NCBI RefSeq assembly: GCF_027595985.1
Contig: NC_073303.1
Span: 374,249,803 to 374,313,802 of the forward strand
DNA: 64,000 nt
DNA from: Sorex araneus
Taxonomy: Eukaryota > Chordata > Mammalia > Eulipotyphla > Soricidae
Direction of reading: 5' to 3'
Shown: positions 33,503-45,997 of the stretch, one piece after another
Layout of the letters: each line of letters opens with the position of its first letter
Numbering within the stretch: the first letter of the stretch is position 1
Position numbers and translations under genes: made by a program
Notes under the pieces: generated by a model
Seen by the model: the letters and a program-made list of their open reading frames with translations, nothing else
What the model was told of the DNA's origin: nothing
The model's database searches: none

Positions 33503-35585
33503 CCCCAGGAAATTCCTCTAGCCATCCCAGGACGAAACAAATACCTGGCAGGTTTTCCATTTTATATTTTAACACACCTCCATGACCATTAACACAAATG
33601 AAAAGTTATTCAGATAACCAAAAACTCCTAAATAGTTTCTAGAAATCAAAATATTTCTCATTACTGGGTTAAAATAACAACTCTACTCACATTTCCTTTA
33701 GTTTCTTCTAACATCACAACTTTCATTTTGTCTCCTTTCATAGTTTACCTTTTAGTGGGCAAACAATAGATAACTCTAGTCACAGTGCAAACACACATTT
33801 TCCAATTTTTATTAAAATATATAATGCTCAACAGAATACAAAGAGGGAATTTGAAACTATATCAGTATAAGGTAGAAAATAATAACTAGTCACAACAGGA
33901 TCTGTTGCATGATAATTTACTCAAGCTTAGAAAGATGCTTAAATGTAGAAAAAAAGAAAGGAATCAAAGGACTGTCTTATAAACATTATAAACCTTTGAA
34001 AGGTCATCTAGAGCCAGTCACAATCAGCTCTTATGATATTTTTTTCTCTGTGCAGTTTATGGGGATCCGGGAAGGACATACATTATTTTCAAACATTCTT
34101 AAACACTACAAGGCTTCTACCAGAGCATATCCTGGGAATCACTAAGAAAGATAAATAACTAGATTTGAATTGAGTGTTGAGTTCCAGATGATCTAATTAC
34201 TGCAATTAAGACTAAATTGCTCTGCCTCACTGATTTGCAGATATGCTACAGACCTCCCCCAAGTTTTTTAAGTTTACAAAGTGCAGAGACCATTTTATGT
34301 GTGCCGGAGGCAGATGGAGGGCAGTTCCTGGGAGGAAGGAAAACAGTTACTACTCACAGACTGCTGAAATGAGTTTTCACATCCTACCTTCGTCTTCATA
34401 GATTTGAACACTGTAGGGACCCCCGTCTGGAGTGAGCTGAAATGGACTCGATAATGATAAAGAGTCCAATGGAGCTGGTTTCTTGTTCTCGTTAATTGCC
34501 CTATGTTCACAAGCCAACCACAAAATCCTGAGTGATCCACTGAGTAAAATGAAGTTTTAGCAACCAAAGAGATAATTGTGTTGAAAAAACGGCATAAAGG
34601 AATAAAGAAAGAAGAATATCTCCTGAGGACAGGTGGCCCCCGGGATGCCTAAGGCATACAAGACACTGAATCAGAACTTCTGAAGCTTTTACTCAGGTGA
34701 TCTGGAACTATATATGTGAGAATGATTTTTGTAATGAAGCCATCAGGAAATGTTTGCTTCCTAAATGGTCTGTGACACTTTATTATATAAAAAATATGTT
34801 GGAAGGAGAGGAACTTTAATTTTCTGTAAGGTATTTGGAGCAAGATAGAAAATTTAAGTAGTAATTTTCTCTATTTACCATTTTTCAACCATGAAAAGAG
34901 GTAAGAATATTTCCCATACATTCTCCCTTTCCATTCAATTGACATTTTTCAGCTGTGGCCACTGATCTCTATTTAAGAGTTTCATTTGATATCCAACTTA
35001 ATTGGATACATTATTATAATATATCTGAGAGTAAAATTTAAACTCAGATACAAAAAAATGTTTTATTTTTTAATAATTTGCCTTTGATAGCTTATGTAAA
35101 TACTAATTTTCAGAGATAACATATGAAAGAAACCTCAAGATGATTAACCATTTAGCGTAAAAGGTGAATTCTTATTTAATTCCAACAGCTCTAAGCCAAT
35201 CTTAATCTTTTAAGCAATGTGCATGAAGATATTCTGTCCGTCAGTGGAAGAGCCATAGGTGATTCTCCACGGTGCAGTCTGGAATTTTGGCTTGCTCACA
35301 TGGTTTCAGTTTATCACGTTCTCCTGCCCAGTGCTGTCCGCCTGAGTGTCTGGGCATCACAAAACCACACTTCAAATTCCCAGGATATTGTTGCTTCATA
35401 TGTTACCATTTCCAAACCACAAAATGTGTTAGCAATCCCTCATTAACAAAGGTGTGAGAGATGAATTCTGATACCCATCTTTGTGAACTAGTTTAGAGAG
35501 GGAACTGCATGAGAAAGTTGAGGAAGCACCTGGGTGCATGTGCCCTCTGCGCTGCAAATCTTTGACTTAATAATGTTGCCTAAAG
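33503..35585. other. Unique AT-rich DNA
   Basis: Nothing recognised in 2.1 kb. Confidence 0.55.
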
Positions 35586-35594
35586 AGCATGTGG

Positions 35595-35768
35595 GGGGCT
35601 GAAGCGATAGCACAGCGAGTACGGTGTTTGCCTTGCACGCAGCTAACCCAGGTTCGAATCCCAGCATCCCATATGGTCCCCTGAGCACCGCCAGGAGTGA
35701 TTCCTGAGTGCAGAGCCAGGAGTAACCCTGAGCATTGCAGGTGTGACCCAAAAAGCAGAAAAAAAAAA
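35595..35768 (+). mobile_element. SINE-A with target duplication
   Basis: Complete; 'agcatgtgg' at 35586-35594 and 35769-35777. Confidence 0.95.
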
Positions 35769-35777
35769 AGCATGTGG

Positions 35778-36798
35778 AATTCAGCAACCTGTTTCCCAAG
35801 CTGTTCACAGACAGGGAACTGCTTTCTTCTTCATGTGAGTCCCATGTGAGTAAGCATGTACACAGGGACACCTCTCCTCATTGCCATGCTTTGGTTTTCT
35901 AAACACAAACACGAGTTTGACTGCAATTTCTCTTCTTTGTCTTCCATACACTTTTAAATCTTATTACAGGAGTGAAAATTAAGCTGGGGCTATTAACAAT
36001 TTTAAAGGATCAAAGCAGCATTCTAAATTCACATAGAAAATGTTCCCTCAATATACAAAAGTATCTTGAAGGGCTGCTCAGCAGACAACCCTTCAGTGGC
36101 CAACGGGCCAACTATTCATGTCGAATAGCCAAATGGTCTGTAGCTGAAATTCTACAGAGAACCAGAGGATAAAACATTCCATCACACTAACCATTTAAGG
36201 GCAGAGAAGAGTGAGATGGTCTTAGGGATGAAAGGACCAACAAACAAGCCTAGAGCACTAAGCAAACTTTGTTCGGGGAGCACTGTCCAGGGAGTCCCCT
36301 CATGAATGCTAGTTGTGGAGAGCCTCCTCAAGGAGCTCACTTCTCAGCTAATCTACAATCTTTGCTGGTGGACATGGACACAACACAACAGCATCTCACA
36401 AGAGCATATTGAAACCAACAGCACATTTCTCCATGCAGGACACTCAGTAGAATTTGCCTGTATTGTGTGTGTGTGTGTGTGTATCTGCACAACTTTTGTG
36501 CCTTAAAGGGATTCATAGCCTAGAACAAGGCTGCCCTTATACCGTTTTTTTTACAATGCTGGAGCTTTCCTATATCTGCACTGGCTAATATGGCAAGCAC
36601 TAGTGACATGAGGTATAGAGTACTTGAGATGTGGGGAATAATTTCCTTAAATACGTAATTGATGCCATCTAAATGATCAAGTACACTTAGTTTCATTTCT
36701 TTCATGGTCACCTACTTAGTTGCTTGTCTCTGTAGTATTTCTTAGTCATTCACTGGAGAGCTGCAGAGAACACAATGTAGGAACACTAGAAAAAAAAT
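35778..36798. other. Unique DNA with a short (TG)n
   Basis: A TG tract lies at about 36463-36482; no gene or repeat family otherwise. Confidence 0.5.
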
Positions 36799-36799
36799 A

Positions 36800-36970
36800 T
36801 TTCGGGTCAGAGGGCTAATAAAATGACTACAGTTCTTTCTTTGCACATGACAGTTTTGGATTCTTCCAGGCACCGCACATGGTCCCTCTGGAGCACTGTC
36901 AGGAGAGTCCTAGAACCGGAAGTGGGTCCTGAGCACAGACTGGTCTGCACCCTCAACCTTCTCAAAATAA
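36800..36970 (+). mobile_element. Old SINE-A
   Basis: 'ggcaccgcacatggtccctc' and 'gtcctgagcacagac' mark the body; the head is poorly preserved. Confidence 0.6.
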
Positions 36971-37764
36971 AGTTTCTATTTACTAAGAAATAGAAAATAA
37001 TCTGTGTGGCCCGGGTGAAATATGTGTAAATGCTTTACGATATACTGATATACTTATTTTTTATTATCGACGTATTATTGTTACTCATGGGTCAGGTGTA
37101 TTCCACCGTAAGCTTCTTTGTAACATAGAAAGTTTAATCATTGGTTCTGATAGTCCCCATATCCATGTCTTGTGTGAATACACACAGTGTGCTTATATTT
37201 CTTCGTGTGTTGTTAAATCAGGAACGAAAGAGAGCATGACAATCTGGACTGAAAGAAAACGGGACTTGAAGCTGGGTGTGCAATCGGGACTTTGCAGCAA
37301 GGCAGGCAAGAAACGTTAAGAATCTAACACTGCGAACAGGGGTAGACACAAAGGCAGTGCAGGATTAGACAATCACTTGGACTGCAAAGCAGGCACCATG
37401 AGATGATTGCAATTTGTAAGAGAAATAATGTTCATTTGTCAGAATTATCCCAGTCAGTTTGAAATTAAATAAGACAGTGAGAAAATTAAGAAAACAAATG
37501 TGTTTTCAAGAAATTTTTAAGCAGGAAAAGCGATAATTTGTCAGCACTGAGGAGTTTACTCTGTTTAGTACTCTAACATATATTATTTCACAATACGCTA
37601 ATGAAAAAATATAAGATCAATTTATTTAAAATAAGAAATTCTAAAATTAGACTTAATAATTTGACAACTGTTAATATTACTAATGAGTAGGGCCTCAATG
37701 AATTCAGTTTGAATTGGTGCCTAAATCATGCTTTTTCTATAGCAATAAAAAAAATTAAGTGATT
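36971..37764. other. Unique DNA
   Basis: Nothing recognised. Confidence 0.5.
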
Positions 37765-37930
37765 GTTCCGAAGAGATCATATAGCAAGTAGGGCGCTTGC
37801 CTTGCACACAGCTGACATAAATTAAATCCTCAGCACCACTAATGGTCCTTTGAGCCCCACCAGGAGTGCTCTCCGAATACAGAGCCAAAAACATCCTGAG
37901 CACATTAAAATGTAAAAAATAAAATAATTA
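37765..37930 (+). mobile_element. SINE-A, diverged
   Basis: Head with 'gtagggcgcttgccttgcac'; B box degraded to 'ataaattaaatcc'. Confidence 0.8.
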
Positions 37931-37972
37931 ACATTTAATAACAAAATAATTAACTGATTATAAGAAACAGAT

Positions 37973-38052
37973 TGTCCTCTGAGTACCTTCAGGAGTAATC
38001 TCTGAGGACACAGTTAGGAATAAGCCCTGAACACAGCCAGAAAGAAAAAAAT
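37973..38052 (+). mobile_element. SINE-A 3' half
   Basis: Only the body and tail remain, starting 'gtcctctgagtaccttcagg'. Confidence 0.7.
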
Positions 38053-38310
38053 AGCTTCAACTTAAATCAAGAGTTTAGCAAAGTTGCTACATATAAATCA
38101 GCATCAATGTACACTTTAGATTCCAAAACTTTTTCAAATATTAAATTTTATCTACCATAGTTTATAACCTTAATAAAAATATAAACATCCCATACTGAAG
38201 ACTTTTAATATTTTATTAAAAGATATTAAAGAATCTAAATAAATAAAGATAATATGTCTTGGATGACAAAACTAAATATTATGTAGATAACAGTTTTAAA
38301 AATGTTTCTC
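38053..38310. other. Unique AT-rich DNA
   Basis: Nothing recognised. Confidence 0.5.
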
Positions 38311-38314
38311 AATG

Positions 38315-38362
38315 GAGGGGACTCTAGCAGCACCACCCTCTCACCTACTGAGCTAACCAGCC
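38315..38362 (-). pseudogene. tRNA-Ile-like 5' fragment
   Basis: The complement reads 'ggctggttagctcagtaggt' then 'gagagggtggtgctgctag'. It follows the 5' half of tRNA-Ile (acceptor strand, D arm, anticodon stem) from memory. The variable and T arms are missing, so it is a fragment and not a gene. Its head differs from that of both SINE families. Confidence 0.55.
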
Positions 38363-39329
38363 AGTTGAATGGTGGTGATTCTGATTTCACTGACTTTTCT
38401 GGAAAATGTATGATATTAATTAGAGGAGTCAGGTGGGACGAAGAATGGCATGAACAAACAAAATAAAATGGGAGAAAGAGCAACAGTAAGTGCATCTTAT
38501 CTCAGAAGATGAAAATAATAGAAGTTAGTAGAGATTGTGGGACAAAGGAGATAGGACCAGAAATGGAGGTGGAAGGAGAAATTCATTGTGAGCTTGCAGG
38601 GACAGGTAAGGCTGGATGGGGATAATGAAGATTTTCCTTTTATTTTGCTTATCTGCATTTTAGAAAAAAATTAGAGATATGATGGCTGATAAGCTGCAAA
38701 GTATTAGCAAAATATTTAAAAATTACAAACCAAAAACATAAATTATAGCAATAGATGATGAATTTTAGAACTACTACCAAAACTGTAATCTAAGTTCAGA
38801 GCCGAAGTAAAACTGTTATCATAATTTGAAATAATTGTACTAAGGAAAAAATTTCCCTTCACAGAGATAATGGTAGCCAATAAATATTTTTTAATTCATG
38901 AATAATAACTAGTTCTCAAATTTCTTTCAAATGTTCACTTTTGCAGTATTTTAGACAACTGTTTGCCTTGAACATAATTTCCAAATACAAATTAATATGG
39001 CATAATTTATAGTAAAACTTTAGATTTCATCTTCAGAACAAGTGGTTGAAAATGTTTTCATATTTTTAAATATTTAAAGAAAGAAACTCTGGTTTAACAC
39101 AATTCTTAATATTCTGAGGAAGAAACCTCACTGCCAAATCCCAATTTGATTTACTGTAAAATTCAGATAATGCACCAATACATAGTATCTTCTTGTATAT
39201 TAGTAGATAATATTTTGTACCACATTATAGCTTCTCCCTGTGGAAAGAATAGTTGAGTATAAAAATTTAAATATATTTAGTGAAGTCATGTTTTGTAGTA
39301 TTAGTGTTGGTCTTTTATCTCTATAGTCA
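38363..39329. other. Unique AT-rich DNA
   Basis: Nothing recognised. Confidence 0.5.
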
Positions 39330-40324
39330 AACTGATTCCAAGGTTCTTAATTTTTGAGGCACAATTGTGAATTTTTTTAATATCTTTTTCTTCTTTTTCT
39401 TATAGTATAGGAAAGCCATGGACTTCTGTGCATTCATTTTGTAACCTGTCACTTTACTATACAAATGCATTTCTTCTAGGACCTGCTTTTTTTTGTATAG
39501 TCTTTGGGATTTTCTATGTATAGTATCAGATCATTTGCAAATAGTGAAAGTTTGACTTCTTCCTTTCCTATTTGGATGACGTTGATATTGTTTACTTGCC
39601 TAATTGCTATGGCGAGTACTTCCAGTCCTAGATTGAGCAGCAGTGAGAGCTGACAGTCTTGTCTTGTGCCTGATCTTAGAGGGAAGGCTTGTAGCTTTTC
39701 CTCTTTGAGAATGATGCTTGCTATTGGGCTTGTGATGGAATCTGGAAACAACAGACGACTAGATAATGAAACCAAGGTGCATCTACACAATGGAATGCCA
39801 CACAGCCACCAATAAAAATGAATTCATGAAATTTGCTTATAAATGAATGGACACGAAGAATATCATACTGAATGAAATGAGTGATAAGGAGAGGGACAGG
39901 CAGAATGATTGCACTTAGTTGCGGGATATAACAAAACCATATATGAAACTAATACCCAACCACAGCTGAAGGGCTGGGAGGAATGGTTTAACATTGGAAG
40001 CATGCCACAATTCAGGAGTGAGACTTAGAATAGAGAAGGGACCACTGTGACAGTGATAGTGGGAAATGATCACTCTGGAAAAGAACTGAGTGCTGAAAGG
40101 AGGGAAAGGGATTTACATAATAACCTTTCAGTATCTGTATTGCAAATCATAATACACAGAAGGAAAGAGAGAGAAATAGAGAGAGAATGAGAGAGGCAGG
40201 CTGGCGGGCAGAGGGGGCTGGTGTTAGTGGGAAGACTGGGTAAATTGGCGGTGGAAAATGTACATTGATGAAGGGACGGGTGTTGGAATATTGTATGACT
40301 AAAAAATTTAAATATATTAATAAC
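39330..40324 (+). mobile_element. 5'-inverted (twin-primed) L1
   Basis: A minus-strand piece of ORF2 reverse transcriptase (39330 to about 39738) is joined head to head with a plus-strand piece carrying the ORF2 C-terminus, 3'UTR and tail (about 39739-40324). In the inverted piece the catalytic FADD has become FAND. Frames are broken. The 3'UTR resembles the lineage at 51535-51990 but is distinctly older. Confidence 0.88.
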
Positions 40325-41855
40325 TAATGGTTGCATATGTGTTTATATCTAAAAGAACCCTTTCAAGTTCTTGTCATTATATGATAATATGGAAAATTAA
40401 CTTAATTACATACTTTCAATAATTCACTTAAATTGATCCTATTCATATCTCTTCACCATTTTTTCAATAGCTGGTCAAACTGAATGGCTTTAGGTGAGGA
40501 AAAAATTGCAAGTATCTGATCTTAAATTAATTAGAAATGAATTTTCTCCCAGTGATAAAAGTTTTAATATTCTTTAACTAGGAAACAGACTCCATATATG
40601 CTAAAATATCAATAAATATTTTAAAAAGCTTATAAACCCAGTGCAGTATCATTTTAGCATTAAATTATGTATATTAAATAAGATTGGTTAAGTCCTTGGA
40701 GGAATAAAAAGCAGATGAAGGTGACTTGAGCAGGATCATGTTTTACTAATTCATGTTTTCTGAATCATGTTTTGCTAATTCATGGCGATACTTATTCACA
40801 CCACCTTCTATTTCCTGTTCGCTAAAGCTTCACTCTTCTAAAGGTACATTACTATGCAATCCATATTTTAGAAGGAGTGAAAATCATAGCTAGTGGCTGA
40901 AATAATGGAGGAAACTAGGAAAATGCTACTGAAGAACATATTTACTCCACTAAGAATTAGCAAGATGAGCATTTGCTCATACGGTTTCACTCAGGTCTCA
41001 TGAATACCATTACATGTGTTCTCATGAAACGTGTGATTCACTTCTCAGTTTCCCCTGAGCCCTTGAAGAATTAAGATGCTCACAAATGCAACAAATTCTT
41101 TACAAAAATAGACCTTTTATTAGCTGAAATCAAAATAGTTTTTAGTACTTTGATAAGAGAAACAGTACTAAAACTTTCTAGCATCTAATCTTCACGGCAG
41201 TTCACATTAAGAAAACATAATTTCAAGTATTAAATGGATTATAAGCTACAGAATTTATAATATACTTCTATAGCATATTAATATACTTTGATATCACCAG
41301 ACAACTGAGGTTAAAAAAATATTGCCCTTATTAGTTTTTTTCTCATTATTCTTTTATCTATATCATATTTTTTGATGAAGTTATTTTGTGAGGTCTCAAT
41401 TTTGAGTAGAAAAGAACGATTTTTTTATGTTTTGATGAAGTGAAGGACATTAAGTCTAAAAAAGTGGAATTCATATTTTTCATTCTGAAAGCTGTTAAAT
41501 TATAACACAATAATTGTCAATGTCTATGATAACAATAGAAAGAAATTTGGTGATATGATAAAGGGCTATGTCAAGTATAATTCAAATATAATGATTAAGA
41601 ACTCAAATAAGCATAGTACCAAGGCCTATAGACATAAGTTCAGAATTCTTCAATAACAGCTCATTTAGTGACATGTCATTTTCAAATTAAGTGGGGGGAA
41701 ACAGTATCTGCCTTAATGATTTTTGAGGGTTAACAGTGTCATTTGATTGAGCACCATATTTTCTGAACAGAAATATCACTTTGAATAACAAATTGTGCTA
41801 TATTTTACATTTTATATCTACAAATATATGGGAATTATCACCAAATATACACCAA
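40325..41855. other. Unique AT-rich DNA
   Basis: A short direct repeat around 'aatcatgtttt(a/g)ctaattcatg' occurs at 40737-40785. Nothing else recognised. Confidence 0.5.
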
Positions 41856-41856
41856 A

Positions 41857-42103
41857 GCACTGTAGCACTGTCGTCCCATTGTTCATCAATTTGCTCGAGT
41901 GGGCACCAGTAATGTATCCATTGTGAGACTTATTGTTACTGTTTTTGGCATATCAAATACGCCACGGAGAGCTTGCCAGGCTCTGCCGTGCGGGCAGGAT
42001 ACTCTCGGTAGCTTGCCTGGCTCTCAGAGAGTGACAGAGGAATTGAACCCGGGTTGGCTGCATGCAAGGCAAACGCCCTACCCACTGTGCTATCGCTCCA
42101 GTC
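41857..42103 (-). mobile_element. SINE-B
   Basis: Complete copy; tail shows TGCTACAG units on the minus strand. Confidence 0.93.
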
Positions 42104-42214
42104 CAAAATGTCCTGTTACCAAAAGTCTATAGTTGTAGGAGAAAATCCATTTTTGCTTTTATTCTTAGGTCACAAAAATTTGAAGTCATATCAAAGACAA
42201 GTTAAAAGATGAAA

Positions 42215-42393
42215 TGGGGGACAAGAGAGATAGCGACAATGGGCAGTGGGCTTGCCTGGCACATAGCTTACTCAGGTTCCAGCCCTGTCATCTCCTGTGG
42301 TCCCCTGTACATCACCAGGAGGAATTTCTGAGTGCAGAGGTAGGAGTGACCCCTGAGCATCACAGGGGGTGGTCCCCAAACAAAACAAACAAT
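42215..42393 (+). mobile_element. SINE-A
   Basis: Diverged head ('gagagatagcgacaatggg') with a well-kept body and 'caaacaaaacaaac' tail. Confidence 0.85.
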
Positions 42394-43080
42394 CCAGGAG
42401 GATGAAATAAATTGTAATCTCTTAAGGGTACAAAGAGAGGGACTGGGCATGGTAGAAGGGTCCAGAGACATGCACTCTGTTTGACCCCTGGCAGTCCCCA
42501 GACTCTCCAGGGCATGTGGGGTGGGACCTGGTGACCTCAAAGTCATGCACCTGGCCAGTGTTCCATTGACCACTGATGGATAAGGAGCGCCGGACTGTCT
42601 GACCCCACGGCTCCAGGCCCTGTACCATAGCCTGAGAGCTACACTGGTTAAGGTAATAACTCTAGACCGAAGAACAATAGCTTATTTTTTTTTCTGTGCA
42701 TAAAATAAACTTTCCTTAAGATAGGATACTGCACAAAATACATGGTTACCTGTAGGATAACATAGCCGTAGGTAGTTTAGGTTTATTGGGTTACTCCCAT
42801 TCCTCTTTGTTTATTTGTAGCTTCTTTCTTAGTGTTCTGTTGACTTGTAAATATTGTTTTTCTCTTCTCCTTAAGTCCTTTGCATAGTTTATTCAGAGCA
42901 AGTCCTTTTTGTATGGACACAGGAAGACTTAGCAAATGCTATGCTTTTGTAACCTGGGAGTCAGTTGACTTTTCCTCCTGGGCATCTGTTCTCTCCCTAA
43001 GCCTCAGTTGCCCTTACTTCCTAGCACCCCCAAAAGCAGGGTCCCCACGAGGGACAAGACGGACCCAGGGCAAGCGGTGA
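42394..43080. other. Unique DNA
   Basis: A weak SINE-like patch at 42450-42560 ('gacccctggcagtccc') was not strong enough to call. Confidence 0.4.
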
Positions 43081-43089
43081 GTTGTGTGC

Positions 43090-43798
43090 TACCCTGGCAT
43101 CGAGATGGGCCTGGCCAAAGTGCCTAATGCTTAACTATAAGTTAAGAGCTTGATCATGGACAAATGTTGTCATGATCCAAACAGTGAGAACTAGATTTGG
43201 ACCCTGCTAGGGATAGGAATGATTAATCTGGCCTGAGTGCTGTGGTCTCAGTCTGTGGCAAGATGTTGCCAGGAGAGCTGCCTTGCAAGCCTCAATGTAT
43301 CTCTTGCTATGTCCATACAAAAATAACTAATATTAAGATGTTAATGAGTGTTTGGAATAAGGAGAGGAAAAAAACCCTTAAGAGGTATCTTGCCAACTGG
43401 CAGTCAGGAAGGACTTTGGAATGCCCCTAGGTTATGTTCCCTTTGAACCTGACAGCCCTCAGGAAGGGCTTTCTTATGTTTATTTTGCTACCTGGCAGTG
43501 TGTAACCTAGGGGCAAGGGCTAGAAGAGGAAAAAGGTAGGAGAGAGATGAGAGAAGGCAGCAGATCTAGAGAGAGGCTGAGCTGGAAGTGCAGGAGATGG
43601 GAAAGATGAAAGACTGAATAAACAGTAACTAATCAGCAACCAGCTTGGTCCTTCGCCTGTCCTTGCCAAAGGCCATCCCGATCCAGCCCACACACAGCGG
43701 TTCCAGAGCACCAAACACTGGCGGTGAGACAGAGCCGCCCGGAGAGCCCGCGAGCGCACGCGCCCGTCAGCGTGCTCTAGTTTTTTACAGTTACCTCA
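43090..43798 (+). mobile_element. Probable endogenous retroviral LTR
   Basis: A purine-rich stretch (43520-43610) is followed by AATAAA at 43617-43622 and a C/T-rich segment ('cttggtccttcgcctgtcc') resembling an R-U5 region, then a GC-rich end. No flanking gag/pol/env is visible, so a solo LTR is most likely. Exact TG...CA ends and target duplication were not found. It could instead be an unrelated repeat. Confidence 0.4.
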
Positions 43799-43839
43799 AG
43801 TTTTCTATAGCATTCTTTTCTAAAATATCATTTATTTAT

Positions 43840-44070
43840 TTATTTATTTTTAAATTTTTTTACAGACTTACAATTTTTCGTGCTTGTGTTTCAGTCACAC
43901 TATGCTCGAGTACCCATCCCTGCATCAATGCCCATTCTCCTCCACTGATGAGATGACCCCAGTATCTCTCCCACCCCGTCCCATCCCCCCACCCCACCCC
44001 ACCCCACCTCTGTGGCAGGGCCTTCCCTTTTGTTTTCTCTCTCTCCTTTTGGGTGTTGTGGTTTGCAATT
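43840..44070 (-). mobile_element. 5'-truncated L1 3'UTR fragment
   Basis: 'acccatccctgcatcaatgc', the C-rich tract (43970-44010) and 'gtgttgtggtttgcaat' mirror the 3'UTR at 51720-51900. Confidence 0.85.
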
Positions 44071-44445
44071 ACCTCAGTGAATCCATTTCCATCCTAAGTT
44101 AACTAGGCATGTCGCATTTCAGTTCTATATCCTCAAAATCTATAAAATTACAGTGAGTAGCAGAATAATCAAATGGTTAGTTGTTTTATTGATAAAATAA
44201 AAATACTACTACTTGATTCTCATGAATTTGTTTTATTTTTTTGTGAACATGTATATCTTCATATCCAGGTAAATTTGCTCTCACTCTAACCAAAGACCAA
44301 AAATAGTACATTGAATGCAATATAGTCAGAGAAATCAAAAATAAAAACAATTGATTTTTAAAAAAATACTTTTTTGTAGTTTTATAATGAAAGAGAGGGA
44401 AAGATCAGATTGTCTTAAAAATGTTCAAGCTATAAGACCACGGTG

Positions 44446-44917
44446 GAAGCCCCCACCTGGCACCTTTCCGCCGCCGCCTTCGGATCCTGACCAATTTCCA
44501 CCCTGCAGGTAAATAGGCAATCCCTTGGAGAGCCTGCCACAGCGCGGAGAAGCCCCCTCCCCGCCCCCTGCCCGCCTCGGCTTGGGGCTTGTCCTGAAGC
44601 CCCCGCCTGGCACCTTGCCGCCGATGCTGTCGGTTCCTGACCAATCCCCACTCCGCTGGTTAGGGGCGTGTCCTCATCTTAGGGGGCGTGGCCTCAAAGT
44701 GGGCGTGGCCTCTGTCCAGAGCGGCTGCCGCTAACGTGGCTACAGTTATTTTTTTTACAATTCCATGCATTGTCCTTTGGCCACAATTGATAGAATTCAT
44801 TCCTCCGAAGAACTCCCTGATCATCTTAGTTACTATATGTTAATACTCAACTAACCCAGCCTATCCTAAGTTCACGAAAACTGTCAATGAACACATCAAC
44901 TTGCACACAAAAGTCCT
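44446..44917 (+). promoter_or_regulatory. L1 5'UTR with 150-bp tandem monomers
   Basis: GC-rich. 'gaagcccccacctggcacc' starts at 44446 and 'gaagcccccgcctggcacc' at 44596, so monomers repeat at 150 bp and the element starts exactly at a monomer boundary. 'ggcgtggcc' motifs recur at 44680-44712. The family role of this region is an internal RNA polymerase II promoter; activity of this copy is not shown. Confidence 0.8.
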
Positions 44918-45954
44918 TTGTCAAAGGAGCATAGCCCCAAATCTTCAGTTGAGGTTCCTCCCAAGCTAACGAGAGCTCCAGATAATAAAGCCCATAACAA
45001 CATGAAGAAACAGAGAAAATCCCCACCACCAGGAGAGAGCCAAGAAAATATCTCACTAACCTCAGCAGCGACCTCCCAGACATACATCCTCCTCTCAGAT
45101 AAAGAATTCAGAGAGGAAATTGTGAGGATGGTTCACGAACTCAAAGAAACTATGGAAGGAACATCCAATAAATTAAGGGAGGATATGGATGCAGCATTGG
45201 AATGCTCCACCAAGATAATCCAGGAAGAAATGAGAGCAGAAATTTCAAAGCTACGAACAGAAGTCACACAACTAAAAGAATCTGTAGATGAAATTAAAAA
45301 CTCCGTAGGAGCCCTCAATAGTAGAATGACTACAGCCGAAGACAGAATCAGTGAGCTTGAAGATGAGCTGCACAAAGCATATAAGGAACAACAAATAATG
45401 GCAAAAGACCTCAAAATGGCTCTAGAGTGAGTTAGAGTCCTAGGGGATGACCTCAGGAGAAACAACATAAGAATCATGGGAGTGCCGGAACCACACGGAA
45501 CCAATCCCAATGAAAAAGGCACCATTAAAAACATCATTGCTAAAAAATTCCCAGAGCTAGAGAATGCAGACCTCCAGATCCAAGGAGTCCGAAGGGTGCC
45601 AGCTAAAAGGGACCCAAATAGAAAATTCCCAAGGCATATCATAGTCAGAATGATGGATGCCGTGGATAGAGACACAATACTGCAAGCAGCAAGATCAAAG
45701 AAGGAGATCATATACAAAGGCGCACCCTTAGATTCACAGCAGACCTATCAGAAGAAACCCTCCAAGCCCGAAGACAATGGTGGGACATAGTGAAAAAACT
45801 TAATGAAATGAATGCCTCACCAAGAATACTCTACCCGGCTAAACTCTCAGTTAAACTTGAAGGAACCATACACTATTTCATGGACAAGCAACAGCTCAGG
45901 AACTTCATAGACTCAAGACCAAATTTAAAAGAAGGACTCAAAGGGCTACTATAA
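44918..45954 (+). pseudogene. L1 ORF1 (RNA-binding protein), broken
   Basis: The ORF1 product is the trimeric nucleic-acid chaperone of the L1 RNP. The N-terminal part (44918-45430) is an amphipathic coiled coil rich in heptads (about residues 55-165). Beyond a TGA at 45428-45430 the same frame continues into the RRM-like core (45476 onward, 'RIMGVPEPHG'). A frameshift near 45725 moves the C-terminal domain to another frame, which runs to a stop at 45952-45954. It is separated from ORF2 by 43 bp. Confidence 0.9.
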
Positions 45955-45997
45955 GACAAGGAAAAAGACCTATAAGAACAACAAACCCTACAGAAAA

